Source: Setomelanomma holmii (lineage: Eukaryota; Ascomycota; Dothideomycetes; Pleosporales; Phaeosphaeriaceae). Taken from it: a DNA stretch of 64,000 bases. The notes beneath the pieces are model-generated. The model had not been told where the DNA came from and made no database searches. It saw only the letters and a program-made list of their open reading frames with translations. The stretch's first letter is position 1. Each line of letters starts with the position of its first letter. Location: assembly GCA_010015745.1 (NCBI GenBank), contig ML978162.1:310001-374000 (forward strand). Direction: 5' to 3'. Positions 1 to 11,099 of the stretch are shown in pieces. The position numbers were made by a program, and so were the translations under genes.

Positions 1-2
1 AT

Positions 3-231
3 ATCGATACGAAGTGGGGATTTGGGCAGCTGCTTGCGATGATGACGCTGCTCTTCCCAGCATTTGCTGTGGTCGAGGCTTTCAAAGGTAAGCAATGCTC
101 CTTCTTAAGCATCCTTTCCCAATTCAATCTACATCCGAGCTGACCTCGTCGTAGCAAAAGACAGCATATCTGATCCCGAGTCGATTTCCCTCCTGGAGGT
201 CTATGCTGATGAGCTCGACGAGGCATCATGA
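3..231 (+). CDS. C-terminal end of a fungal multi-pass membrane protein (5' part outside window)
   Basis: Two exons, 3..87 and 155..231, joined across an intron with a GTAAGC donor and a GTAG acceptor (88..154). The first exon encodes a hydrophobic helix (QLLAMMTLLFPAFAVVEAF) preceded by KWGFG; the second gives a short acidic tail ending ELDEAS. A membrane helix after a W-F-G-Q motif, then a short polar tail, is how several uncharacterised fungal plasma-membrane proteins end (family knowledge). The start lies left of the window, so function cannot be named. Splicing phase is consistent (one base carried over). Confidence 0.6.
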
Positions 232-2019
232 GTCTGTGCCTTCAGATACTATCAGTGGACGAGGTAGACGATTGTCTCGCAGAGCAACTGTCATCGTTCG
301 TACACGGCGCTGGACATATGGCAGCGACAGATCCAGTGCAGAATGCCAAATACTACACAATCTAGGACCACGAGTCTTCCAATCTTGCTGTTCGACAATT
401 GGCACGAAATGCATGTTAAGACCACTTGAGCACTCACCGGTTCTCTCGTGAAGGATTTCGCGCCAAGAGGCGCAGCTTTACCTTCACCAGATAGTCGCTG
501 CGTCGCTCAGCGCTTCTGTATGCACCCTCACGGCGCAGTATTCTGCCTTGCTATTGATTCACCTTGTTTACAAATACTCTCGAACAAGTTCTGGGTATAC
601 AATAACAGCTCATGCGTACTGCATAATACTCCGGGGCTGCACGTGATAACGTTGATGGCAAGTCGTCCTCGTACCTTCTAGACTCCACAAGAAGCAATTA
701 AGTGTGCCTCAGAAGGTCTGGCTTGACTTGATTGATTACTTATTTGAGCCTAAAAGTTGCCTATAGAGGCTTAATGCTTACCTAGATAGGTAAGTGGGTC
801 TCTGAAGGTGAACGGATTGACTTGCTTGTTGCAGACTGTGGTACCTTCAATGGTCTTGACTCAATCGAATGCCAGCTAAAATCCGAGTTGCGAGCATACC
901 AACACCACTGCATTGCAGCTCAGCGGTTTCTGTCAGTGTCGCAGCTGGACATTCGGCATTGTTCGCTGCTGTGCCGCAAAACCAATGACCGCCCTTTCTC
1001 ATCTGGTCGTTTTGCGCTGCATGCGCGCTTAAATTGCGGCGAAGCTCTTCAAATTGAGCCTTGTGGGAGGTAAATGCCCTAGGGCGATCAGGCAACCCTT
1101 GAACATCAAGGGTTCACCACCTTTGGAGGCATGTCGCAAATTATTGCGCATAAGCCTACCTGACGAAAGTGAGGATTCGGCGCGGCCAATGCGCAACCTC
1201 CCGACCCTTTCCACGAGGAGTTGACAGATGACCAACTGATTATCACGAACATTCAGGTGCGTGGCTTGCTTAAGTGCCATGCCTGGCAGAGAAGGTGGAC
1301 AAAACGAGTGGGCGGGGCGTGTTTGGGACGAACGTGCGACAAAGCCGCTGTCTCAAGGGGCGGAGGCGCAGAAACCAAACGAAGAGACCCAACGAGAGAC
1401 CTTGCTGCCTCGTTTCCTGGGAACGTGCTTGCTTACAGAGCTCAGACCACGTTCAAACACCAGATCAGCACCGAAACTTTACCGCATGAAGACGGCACGG
1501 TTTCAAAATAATGCAAACCTGCATCCCCAGCACGCATTTGTTCTGCAAACATGTGCGGAAACTGTGTTGCAGAGTTCGTGGTTGGTTGGGTACGGCAAAA
1601 CCAACAGTTCGCCAGAACCACCGCCTATAATATTTGAGGTCACACAACGCCTTGCAACAAAGCTGATGTGACAGAACTGCGCTCGGACTCCGTGGCGGAC
1701 GTCACGTAGCCCCCGCGCCCCTGGCTCATAAGACGGTTGCGGCCTTGGCGTGGAGAGATGACGGTACCCCTGATAGTTACATATATGTCGGTCGCCGTGG
1801 GCCGCAGATCTGCATAAACCATCTGCGCCTCTTCTTTGCCTGGAGCACCCCTTTGATCATACAAACATTCTTCCGTTGTTTCGTTCTTTCAATCTACTTT
1901 GTACTACCGGCGGAACAGACAAACATTGAAACCAAGCAATTCTTAGTATAACTTGAACCCTTGTTGCAAACAGCGACTTTCACCTTCGAGTACTCGGGCG
2001 TACAGAGATCAGATTCACA
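232..2019. other. intergenic, no gene recognised
   Basis: About 1.8 kb with only short ORFs lacking protein-like composition in all six frames. The last 150 bases are CT-rich, as expected for the promoter of the downstream small gene. Confidence 0.5.
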
Positions 2020-2424
2020 ATGTCGGGCTCTACGCCACTGTCACCATATGGCCTTCCGACTTCACCACGAGCAAACCGACAGATGCTGTCTCCTCTTGAC
2101 ACATCATTTCCATCACAAGACTCGCGCACACCCACCATGCCATCACCATACTCAGACAAGGCGTCTCCCCAGTCGTCCATCAACACATGGCATCGCAATC
2201 GCGACTCTCTGATCTTCATCAACGCAACCATCCCGCTCAGCCCATCGTCCACCTCCAGTTCTCCCAGCAAAGAGAACCCATACGAAGGTCTTACACCCCG
2301 CAAGCGCAGCGGCCTTGCGCGGTTGTTCTGCTGCTTCGGCCGCGAAGAGCGCACACGAAGACGCATCATGCGCGAAACCGAATTCGAGAAAGTTGGAGAA
2401 CCCAGCCATTGGTCGGAATACTAA
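2020..2424 (+). CDS. small Ser/Pro-rich protein with basic Cys-containing C-terminus
   Basis: Single-exon ORF of 134 aa. Residues 1-85 are rich in Ser, Pro and Thr (many SP/TP sites), the usual look of a disordered region. Residues about 92-134 are compact and basic, with RSGLARLFCCFGREERTRRR followed by an acidic end (SHWSEY). The two adjacent Cys next to basic residues could be lipidated or sit at a membrane; this is inference. No catalytic motif is visible. The contrast between a low-complexity front and a dense C-terminus, plus a CT-rich stretch upstream, supports a real gene. Function unknown. Confidence 0.65.
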   Translation: MSGSTPLSPYGLPTSPRANRQMLSPLDTSFPSQDSRTPTMPSPYSDKASPQSSINTWHRNRDSLIFINATIPLSPSSTSSSPSKENPYEGLTPRKRSGLARLFCCFGREERTRRRIMRETEFEKVGEPSHWSEY

Positions 2425-2990
2425 GAGGTGGATATTGGTGTTGCTGAACGGATGGCCTGGTGCCGGTCGCAAAACCGTTGGCGTTCGGAACACGACCGCC
2501 CGCGGAACAGCACGGCGCATCGCATCACCGAGCTGAGGTTGAAACATTGACAGCTCGGGAACTGCTGAGCCAGTGGGATGTCTGCGCACCGATCTGCGAA
2601 ACACATGGGGTGGTTCATATGTTCGGTTCCACCAACAGCGAATGTCGAGACATGTTTGGTGCAAGAACGACTTCATGTCGCGCATGCGACTTTTTTTTGT
2701 GTTTACTTTCGGATCACATCCGGCTACTTCTCTTCCTGACGGCTTGCTGGAGCCCCGGCTTCAGCGCGCATTTGGATAGACTTTGTTTCTTTTGTTGCAT
2801 AGCGATGGCGCTGGGGTTGACTTTGGCGACGACCATCTCAGCAATAGTTGCGGAATGGCCGGTGCGCTCTGGGCTTAGAATTGTCCTTCATCAGCGCACT
2901 GAAGGGATTGGTTCATCTTTGCGCTCAACGTCTTATTGAAGTTACCTTCGAATAGATCAACATACACATTTCAATGCTGACTATCTATCT
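2425..2990. other. intergenic / 3' flanks
   Basis: Probably the 3' UTR of the small plus-strand gene and of the convergent NmrA-like gene. A 159-codon ORF here (2460..2939) has erratic composition and is not called. Confidence 0.4.
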
Positions 2991-4194
2991 TTATTTCTGA
3001 GCAAACGTTAACTGCTGACCGGGCTCTTGCTCCCCAACCTCAGCATCAATCATATCAGGCAAACCCTCAGCAAAGCTCTTTCCACTGCTTTTCCAACCAA
3101 GAGCCCTGAGTCTCTCCGCCGAACCACGAGAATTTCCGCCCCAGAGAATCAGAGCCCATGGATGCATCGCAGAAGCTTCTTCAACTGTGATCTTCTCTAC
3201 CTGATCGCTCTTCAGGAGACCCTTTGCATGTGCGACCTTGGCGATAGCGATGCTGACGTCCTTCCATTGCTAGAATTTTGTCAGTAAGCGTAAAATTCGG
3301 TGTTGGCGATATGCATACAAACTCAGCGTCCTCGACGAAGTAGTAGCCCTCAGGAAGCCACGCGACTTTACTCTCAAGACCCTTGAATGTCTCCTCTAGG
3401 AGGGTAATGACGGCGGCAGCCACGTCGTCAATATGAATACTATTCCAAATGTTTTCACCTTCCAGAATCTGGAATGCTTTTCCCCTCTTCAAGATGTTCT
3501 CGATCAAGATTGGTACCTGGATGCTTCTTCTCTTTACCGGCCCGTTTCCAATACCATGGATCATGGGCGGACTGATGATAGCTGTCTTGACGTTGTACTG
3601 CGCCGCCGCAGCGATGACAGCGGCTTCAACGTCTCTGTGGATATGCGATTCGTCGAAGGACAGTATTTCGTGGATGTCAGAGGGCGACATATCGTTGTAC
3701 ACTTTTGGGGCGGTATTGCCAGGGCCGGTCGACATGTCGGTCATGATGCCCGTGCCGGAGATATGGATGAGAGCTGCATTCTTATTGTTGCCCAGACTGA
3801 TACCCTTAATCAGGGACAAGGCGCCTGCGATGTGGTCTGCAGACGCGAGATCTATGATGGCGTTAGCATGTTTGCACTCGGAACTGCTTCGCGTGGAATA
3901 AATGTACTGAGAATCACGTCCGCTTTGGAGGCTTCTGATTCCAGAACTCTGCTGTTGTCCAAATCACCAAGGACTGTTTCCACGGTTGGAAACGCAGATT
4001 CAATAATGGCTGCTTGTTCCTCGGTGCGGACAAAGTTGACAATCTGGTACTCGGGATGCTTCTTGACTAGCGGCCCAAGGACATGTCCGCCAATGTATCC
4101 TGAACACAAGATCATGTTAGGTACTTTAGAATTACCATGCTAGTAGGATTCGCAACCCACCTGTCGTGCCGGTGATGAGAACTCGTGGACTCAT
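2991..4194 (-). CDS. NAD(P)-dependent epimerase/NmrA-like Rossmann protein
   Basis: Four exons on the minus strand: 4161..4194, 3908..4099, 3319..3851 and 2991..3269; introns of 61, 56 and 49 nt, all phase-consistent, giving 345 aa. The N-terminus MSPRVLITGTTGYIGG carries the Rossmann glycine motif of atypical short-chain dehydrogenases. ILNLASADH after intron 2 and HIDDVAAAVITLLEE further on fit the nucleotide-binding core and the epimerase-type HIDDVA segment. The C-terminus ends QQLTFAQK. Probably a cytosolic reductase, epimerase or redox sensor; the substrate cannot be read from sequence. No frameshift or stop is seen. Confidence 0.85.
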
Positions 4195-5203
4195 GGTGAG
4201 AGACTGAGGTATTGGTGATGTTAAAAACGACGATCAATGATATCGTTGGATTTTCGCACAAGACTGATGCTGTACTAGGAACTGCTGTGTGAGTTTGTTG
4301 TTCGTGAGGTATACATCTTGTACTTCAGGAACCTTTATGCGTGCTTCAGAGCTTCTCAACCCACTCCGACTCCTGTAAAATCTTCACTGACTCCGACTCC
4401 GCTGTCGATTTGCTCGTAAGCATCGAGTACAGACGAACGTTATGGTCTAGCTCTTTGGGACCCTTTTAGTGTGAACTGGCGCGTTGATTGGATCATTACA
4501 AGGCCTGTCATGAAGGATTATGAAGCTTCAGCGGGACTAGCTCTTTGGAGTGCTTTGTAAGGTTGACGAAGCGGTCGCCAGAAATTGCATGCATCGAAAC
4601 GGGCACAATCCAATTATAGCCTCCACTACCTACAGGTTTTAAACTCGACGATTGCGTAAGACTGGTGAACGACTCGAGTCACCATTCCATCGCATCGCAG
4701 CACCTGTTGCTGAAACTGAAAACCGGCTGTACTTGGAGAAACTCGAGCGGTAGGTTTAGGTGAACCGGTCGGGTCAGCAGCGGCCAGCTTTATCTTCGCC
4801 AGGGTCTTGACCAGTCTGTCGAGGCGCGATGATCAATAGCTGAATTTTAGTGCCAATGCCTATGCTTTGCCAATAAAATTTGTACAACGGTCTGAGTGGT
4901 GGCATGACAAAGCCTTGGGCTGAGAGTCGCAGGGCGAGTGTGCCTGCAAAGTCGTTGACTGATCATGCGTCGGCCCCGCTTTCCTCAAACTCCGCGGTGC
5001 CGCCTCGCAGTAGCCACCATTCCTTTACCACACTGCTACCTCACATAAACCCTCACCCTGAACTTCACAGGCTGCCGTTACGCACTGTAGTGGTTTCTCG
5101 AAGGACAGCGAAAATTACCTGACTACTAGCGGACTCGCGATCACCCTAATCGTGAAGATGACTTGAGGACACGTGACTGTCGAGCCCAATCCTGCATTAC
5201 TAC
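4195..5203. other. intergenic, no gene recognised
   Basis: About 1 kb upstream of the NmrA-like gene and downstream of the HSP70-like gene. It holds two similar short stretches (TAGCTCTTTGG near 4448 and near 4538) but no supported ORF. Confidence 0.45.
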
Positions 5204-7185
5204 TCAAAAATCCTCTTTATACTTTGCCTCTGTATGAGCAACCGGGTCTCCGTGATATACGACGATGAAATGTAACGTTGCAGCATCGAGACTGACGTAC
5301 AGATCAAATATGGCATCTCTCCATTTCTCTCCAGTGTCGGGATCTCGATAGCTGCTCTCCTTCGACAGCTTGGAGCATTTGATACCATAATTGACTTTGC
5401 ACAACTCTTTGACACCTACAGTCTCATGAGCGATAGCGAAGTAGGGATTGTACAGCTTGCAACTTACCTAGGTCCATACGACTCGGCGGCTCGTCGTCAC
5501 CGCAGTAGTATAGCGTATCAGCGAAGTACTTCATTCCGGAGCTCAGCATGCCCACTTGGACGCTAGACACGAGCTGAATATTCAACATCCTGCCTTCCTC
5601 GACTTTATCGCCTTTCTCGAGCAGCCAGCCCATCTGGTTGACCGCTCTCCAATTTCCTTTCGTATCTCGCCGGCGATCTTGTGGCAAGTGGCCTTTGGAC
5701 TCGTCATATAATGTCGCGAATGTGACGCCGTAACTGTATCGCGCAATTCGTCCGATCACGGTTCTCTTGGCTGTCGGGACCTTGCCGGAATTCTCGAGGC
5801 CCCAGATCGTGGCTCCACGACATATCGATGACCAGCTAGAGGACTCAGCTTACGAATGCAGTGAAGATATCTCGACTTACGCGCCGTTGTTCTGGAGAAC
5901 TTGCATTCCTGAGCTTTTGTGGGCTTCTTTGAGTTGACGGTGCATATAGCGATTCGTTCCAAATCCGCCGACGAGGAGGATGGCCTTTACACGATTACCC
6001 CTGTCTTGTACCTCATCAATCTGCTTTTCAACTAGTCGCAGAATCTGCCCAATCACGTGGTCGAATATCGTCTTGAGTACCGAGCTATAGGCGAAGTCAG
6101 CAATACAAACATACTCCAGGTAGCTTTGCTTACGGTTTCAGCCCGATCGTCTCGTCATCGATACTCTCTTGAGGGTTGTCTTCCACTCCTTGGAGGTCAA
6201 CGGAATACTGCTGATCATCACCGGCATAACAACGCTTGATGGAAAGCTCAAATTCTCTCATCATCTTTTTCTTTGCTTTGTCCTTTGTGTTAGCCCACTG
6301 CTCCTCGCCAACGACGATCTTGATGTACTTTTCGAAAGCTTGATCAAGATAAACTGAACCACAAAGAGCACCTGATGATGGATCAGCAAACCTCGAAATA
6401 TACATACGAGGTGGCCTGAGGAACAGACTTACCATCGCCGACCGCGCACTCCTCAATTTGCAGTGGCCCAAGGGCGCAGATCTTATAACTGATCAGATCT
6501 ACAGTACCACCGCCAGCATCGCACACTACGAAACAGTCACCGACTTGTAAATGCTCTTCTTCTTCACTCTTCTCTTTCAGCACTGCCAGTGCAGCTGCTT
6601 CTGGCTCAGTGACGAGAGTGATGTTTTCAGGAAGTCCTGCTTTCTTGGCTATTCGCAACGTTCTGTCCTTTGCTCCTGGCGACCAGATTGCGGGGACCGT
6701 GAGAACAGCCTTCACGGTGTAGATGGATGCCCAGTCATCCCCACGAACCTTCTGGATATCGTCTTTTGTGTACTCCCAAATGAGATGCAGGTAATCAGCT
6801 GCAACGTCTTCGGCAGTCTTGTTCAGCTTCGTCAATAGTTTTGTGGACGTCAGGACGGCTTCTGAGCCACGCCCGATTTTGTTCTTTGGGTCAAGAAGGA
6901 GTTTGAACCATCGGAAGCAATCCTCCTTGAAGTCCACCATGTCTCCCCAGTGATGCGGTTTCCCATCTTCATATGATATTTTCGTGGGGACCTTGTCCGA
7001 GGTCGCGACGGTGGAGACGGGATTTGGCCAGTCATTGATCACGCGAATTTTCTTGTTCCCTCCGTTAACCGCCCAAGATGCTCCGGAATACCTCATCAGG
7101 TCAGTATGCCATGGGACCGATGTCAGGATTGGTGATACACATACGTTGTGCCAAAGTCGATCCCAACAACGATCTCAGACGCCAT
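5204..7185 (-). CDS. HSP70-like ATPase (divergent, HSPA12/fungal HSP70-like type)
   Basis: Six minus-strand exons: 7145..7185, 6433..7091, 6134..6371, 5881..6084, 5468..5835 and 5204..5415; introns of 53, 61, 49, 45 and 52 nt; 573 aa. The actin/HSP70 ATPase fold is shown by VVGIDFGTTYSG (phosphate 1), VCDAGGGTVDLISY (phosphate 2) and AILLVGGFGTNRYM (adenosine motif). The segment ICRGATIWGL late in the chain is typical of fungal HSP70-like proteins that lack a canonical peptide-binding domain. There is no signal peptide and no EEVD tail, so it is probably cytosolic and not a general chaperone. It is transcribed divergently from the P-loop GTPase gene, 524 bp away. Confidence 0.9.
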
Positions 7186-7709
7186 GGTGGGTGGATTTCA
7201 AGCTTCGCGAAGCTATTGCGTGAGTCGGGATGAGGCTGAAGGGAGAGTGAATCTTGCAGGCTACCTTCAATCATGGTGGGACCAGCAGAGACCCCATCAA
7301 TGCCGACGTTCAGCCTCTTTCTGATGGAGTGCACGTCCCATCCACGGGAAGCGTACCGAGCGCCACTAAAAGTGTTCTTAGACTGTTGGCTTGCATGTCT
7401 GATACTCCCAATGCAAGCCGAAGCGGAGGGTGGGGCGATGTAGCCGTAGCTGAAGCGCCACCTTTTCAGCCTTACTGCGTCTAGGCAATCGACCTGGTGA
7501 ACGGAAGACTTGTGCACCGCAACGGGCTGATATCTTGATGCTTATGTCTCGAGTGTCAGAACTCATGGGTACGAGAGACTTATATACGCAGTGACTCCGT
7601 TGGATTGCATACGTATCTCAGCGGCACTGTGAACAAGACTGTGTACCATCAAACGAACTTTATCAACTCCACAACATCGCCAACCCCTCGAGTTTAAACG
7701 TCAGAAGTT
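7186..7709. promoter_or_regulatory. shared intergenic promoter of HSP70-like and GTPase genes
   Basis: The 524 bp lie between two start codons that point away from each other, so both promoters must be here. A perfect 14-bp palindrome (AGCTTCGCGAAGCT, 7201..7214)lies 16 bp upstream of the HSP70-like start. No heat-shock element was recognised by eye. Confidence 0.4.
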
Positions 7710-8776
7710 ATGGTGTCCAAAATGAATGCGAAGCAAGCGGTCCCCAGCATGATTGTTGTGATGGGGGTGACCGGAGCAGGGAAAAGCTATTTCATCAATC
7801 AACTTGCGGGCAAAGAAGTAGTGCAGGAAGGATCGAGTTTGGACTCCTGTCAGTGTTCGAAGAAATGAAGTCTGCACCAATCCTAACTGGACCAGGTACA
7901 CAAGAGTGCCAGCTCGTCCCTGTGTCGATTGGTAGTAGCAAAGTATTGCTGATCGATACGCCAGGGTTCGACGACACACAGCGGACCGACAGCCAAATTC
8001 TGACCGAGATTGCAAGGATTCTCTCTGCTCAATACGAGCTTGGAGTCCAGCTGAAAGGTGTCATTTACATTCACCGGATCACCGACATACGCTACAGCCG
8101 ATCCTCGGTTAAGACATTCGAGATCTTCAGGAAGATATGCGGCGAGACCGCACTCGAGAACGTGCTTTTAGTCACATCGCGCTGGCATGAGATTGATGGA
8201 TCCACTGGCGCGGACCGAGAGCGGCAACTGAAGGACAAGTTCTGGGTCTACATGCTCGGACACGGCTCCAATATCAGCCGGTTCCACGGAGATCGCCCCT
8301 CTGCCGTCAGCCTTGTGAGTCAACTGCTTTGCAAGGACACAGTCGTGCTCCAACTGCAGAAAGAACTCGTGGATGAAGGAAAGAATTTGGACGACACGGT
8401 AGCTGGCTCGTACGTCAGCGACAGCCTGGAGAAGCTGAAGAAACAGTATCAGGACGAACTGATCTCGTTGGAGCGACTCAAGCTGGACTTGCTCGAGAAC
8501 GATCGCGCCATGAAACGACAACATCAGCGGGATTGGGAAAGAGAGTCTGCCCATCTAAGGCAGGCGCAGAACGATCAGGTTAGTCTTCAGCGTCCAGTGG
8601 GTACCGAAGTCCGTCAGGAGATCCAGCAGAAGAGGTCTGGACTATCAAAAGTCCTTCCATTCATCCCTGCCGCAATTAGCATACTTTGCGCATTCTGCGG
8701 CATCCCGCCTGGTGTGGTTGATATCTTCTCTGGATGGTTCGCTGATTTGGGGGCCAGCTCAGACTTCTCTTTCTAG
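7710..8776 (+). CDS. P-loop GTPase, AIG1/septin-like G domain with C-terminal hydrophobic helix
   Basis: Two exons, 7710..7848 and 7896..8776 (47-nt intron, donor GTCAGT, branch CTAAC), 339 aa. G1 is GVTGAGKS; after splicing SLDSCTQECQ supplies the switch I region typical of fungal AIG1-like G domains; G3 is DTPGF; VTSRWHEI is at the G4 position. Residues about 215-290 are charged and likely coiled coil (EKLKKQYQDELISLERLK). The C-terminus has a hydrophobic stretch (VLPFIPAAISILCAFCGIPP), suggesting membrane anchoring. Related fungal G proteins are often found near HET or NLR-like genes (family knowledge). The start at 7710 keeps the whole G1 motif. Confidence 0.85.
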
Positions 8777-9243
8777 TAGATTACTAGCCGAGTCCGGCGA
8801 CTGCATACGGTGGCAGCTTTTTCGTTAATGCAATGCAAGGTCTCGGATTTTGAGTCCGCATAAGCACAAAGTGCTTCCCGTGCAGACATGGATACGACCC
8901 TGAGTGGAGTGTCGAGCCCAGCGACGTGTAGACCATTCATGGCAGTGGTCATCTATACAAGCCTCGAAGTTCATCCTCGGCAAGCCACATGTTGAAGGAC
9001 CACTTGCAGCAGTTGGCGCGCGCGCCCGCTTGCATGAACGTGATGTTTGTTCTGCTCGCCGAGCCTAGGATACTCGTTCGGTCAATAGATGCAAGTGCTG
9101 GGTTGATGCATGCGCATTACTTTCAGCTCGGGGAAGGAGGCGTGAAAGGTCTAGAAGAATACTCCGTTCGTTGCCATAACTCAGACATGGGGGAGTACAG
9201 AGATTCTCGGATGTGCCTTTTCGTTCGCACTTCGCTCTCATAG
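8777..9243. other. intergenic
   Basis: Terminator of the GTPase gene and promoter of the next gene. No supported ORF. Confidence 0.4.
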
Positions 9244-10972
9244 ATGACATCGTCCAGCGCCATCATTGCGGCCAAAGCAGCTCAAATGGCAGCTCAGGCT
9301 GATCCAAATATGGTCACAGCAGATTCGGTACCTCCGCAATCATCCTCCTATTCAGCTAGGCCACCCGCCCTTGCGCGCAACTACACGGATTCTGGTCCAC
9401 CAAAACCCGTGTACGCACTCTCAAACCCTATTTCTGGCGCGTGGGAGCCCAATCGCGTCCCTGCTGTCGTTTCCTATACCAGAAGATCCAGTATGGACGT
9501 CAGTCGAGGCTATCTTCCACGTGGAGATGATACAATGCGAAGCGGATTTCACTGTAGGTGCATTCGCTTGGACCTTCTAGCAAACTTCTTACCATTAACT
9601 AGCGCCTCAGCCGGACCACATTGAACAGCGAGACGAAACAAAGATTGACCCTATGGCATATGGCGACGACAATCGGAGGCAAGGATCTAAAGAACGATCA
9701 GACAAAGCTGAGAGGAACGCGCTCGAACGTGGAGCAGTATGCAGATGGACAGTGACCGCTCAAGTTTAAACCTAACAGAGGCAGCACAAATTGAAGAAGC
9801 GTGCCAACAACGTTGGCGAAAAAACCCGCCGTGACCTTGAGCTTGCGCAAGACGAAGCGGTTCGCTACCGCGAGGAAGCGAAGAAGTGGAAGAAGTTGGC
9901 CCATACTTTTGAAGACGAGAATATTGCGTATCAAAAGATCATCGAGCGTCTGAAAGGCGACGTGGAAAAAGAACAGGCCCGAGTCGAGCACACGAAGCGG
10001 TCTGCCAACAAGATGCAGACTACCATGGACAATAGAGAGCTCTTCCTGGGCGACCAGGCACATGACGACGACATATGCAGTACTTTCAGCGGGTTAATGA
10101 CCGCAATCAAGACCTGGTCGCAGAAATTTAGCGGTGGTAAGGGCAATTCGTTCAAGGAAGAAGACTTTTCCGAGTATCAGAGAGTTACACCTCTCTGCTC
10201 CGGCCTGCGTGACTTAGAAGGAGTTACTTCTCAGAAAAAGCGTAAACGCCTCTTCGTGCGTGGCTGGACAGCCTACATCATGAGTCAGTCACTATTCCGA
10301 ACATTTGATGGCATGCTCCAAGGAATGGACGTGTGGTTGGACCAGGGCCTGGCTGAGGGCTTCTCTTACATAGAAAAGGCGTTGTGTTATGCTGGTGAGT
10401 CTTTCAATACCTGTTATCTTTGCTCATTGCTCATAGCAATAGATCGAGAACTGATCTCACATCGATCTTTCAACGATTGGCGCGCGTTTACGGCTGAGTT
10501 ATTAAGCAAGGCGATCGTCGCGGAAGGCTTTAATGAGAAGTCAGATGAGCGCACGCGGCGACTTGCGAAGGAAGCTGTCTCCGACGTCATGGAGGTCGTG
10601 GCGCCCTGGCATGTCTCTGGTGATTCCGAAGAACTTAGGGCAGATGAAGACAAGCTGTACCGAATCTTCGTTGATGCGGTTCATTTCGCACGAAAGCTTC
10701 GGCGCCAACGCGCGCTGTGGAGCATTCGCTTCGCATCAAGACCTCGACTACCTGTGAAAGACGAGATGCGTACGGGTCCTTTGATGTTCGACCCCACGTC
10801 TATGAGAGACGACCGAGTGGATGATGAGGACATGAATCAAAAGGCAATGAAGCAGTGTTACGTGGATATTGTGGTGACGCCTGCCTTGTACAAGCGGGGT
10901 ACAATGAACGGGGAGCGTTTTGAAAGCGAAGAAGCGGCCGTTCCTGCTGTCGTGGTCATGGGTGGCACTTGA
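9244..10972 (+). CDS. coiled-coil protein of unknown function
   Basis: Exons 9244..9553, 9603..9736, 9779..10394 and 10437..10972; introns of 49, 42 and 42 nt. The last intron is a multiple of 3, so it could be retained; its GTGAGT donor and TAG acceptor favour removal. About 531 aa. Residues 1-100 are low complexity; about 110-245 are strongly charged and probably coiled coil (RYREEAKKWKKLAHTFEDEN). The rest is a helical region without a known motif (RGWTAYIMSQSLFRTFDG). The joint between exons 1 and 2 uses the first of two nearby AG acceptors, because the second gives an immediate stop. Its position beside the GTPase and HSP70-like genes may be functional, but this is inference. Confidence 0.7.
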
Positions 10973-11099
10973 GACAAGAAGTAGAAGTCGAATATGAATT
11001 CGAGCGTCCACAATACTACGCTATTTGCTGGACGACTACGATTCTTATTGGTGTACTCGCTAGTGCAAGCACTCCTGGGTGAATATACTGCAAAAGGCT

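Noticed and set aside
2460..2939. 159-codon plus-strand ORF
   Set aside because: Irregular composition and position in a 3' flank; no motif.
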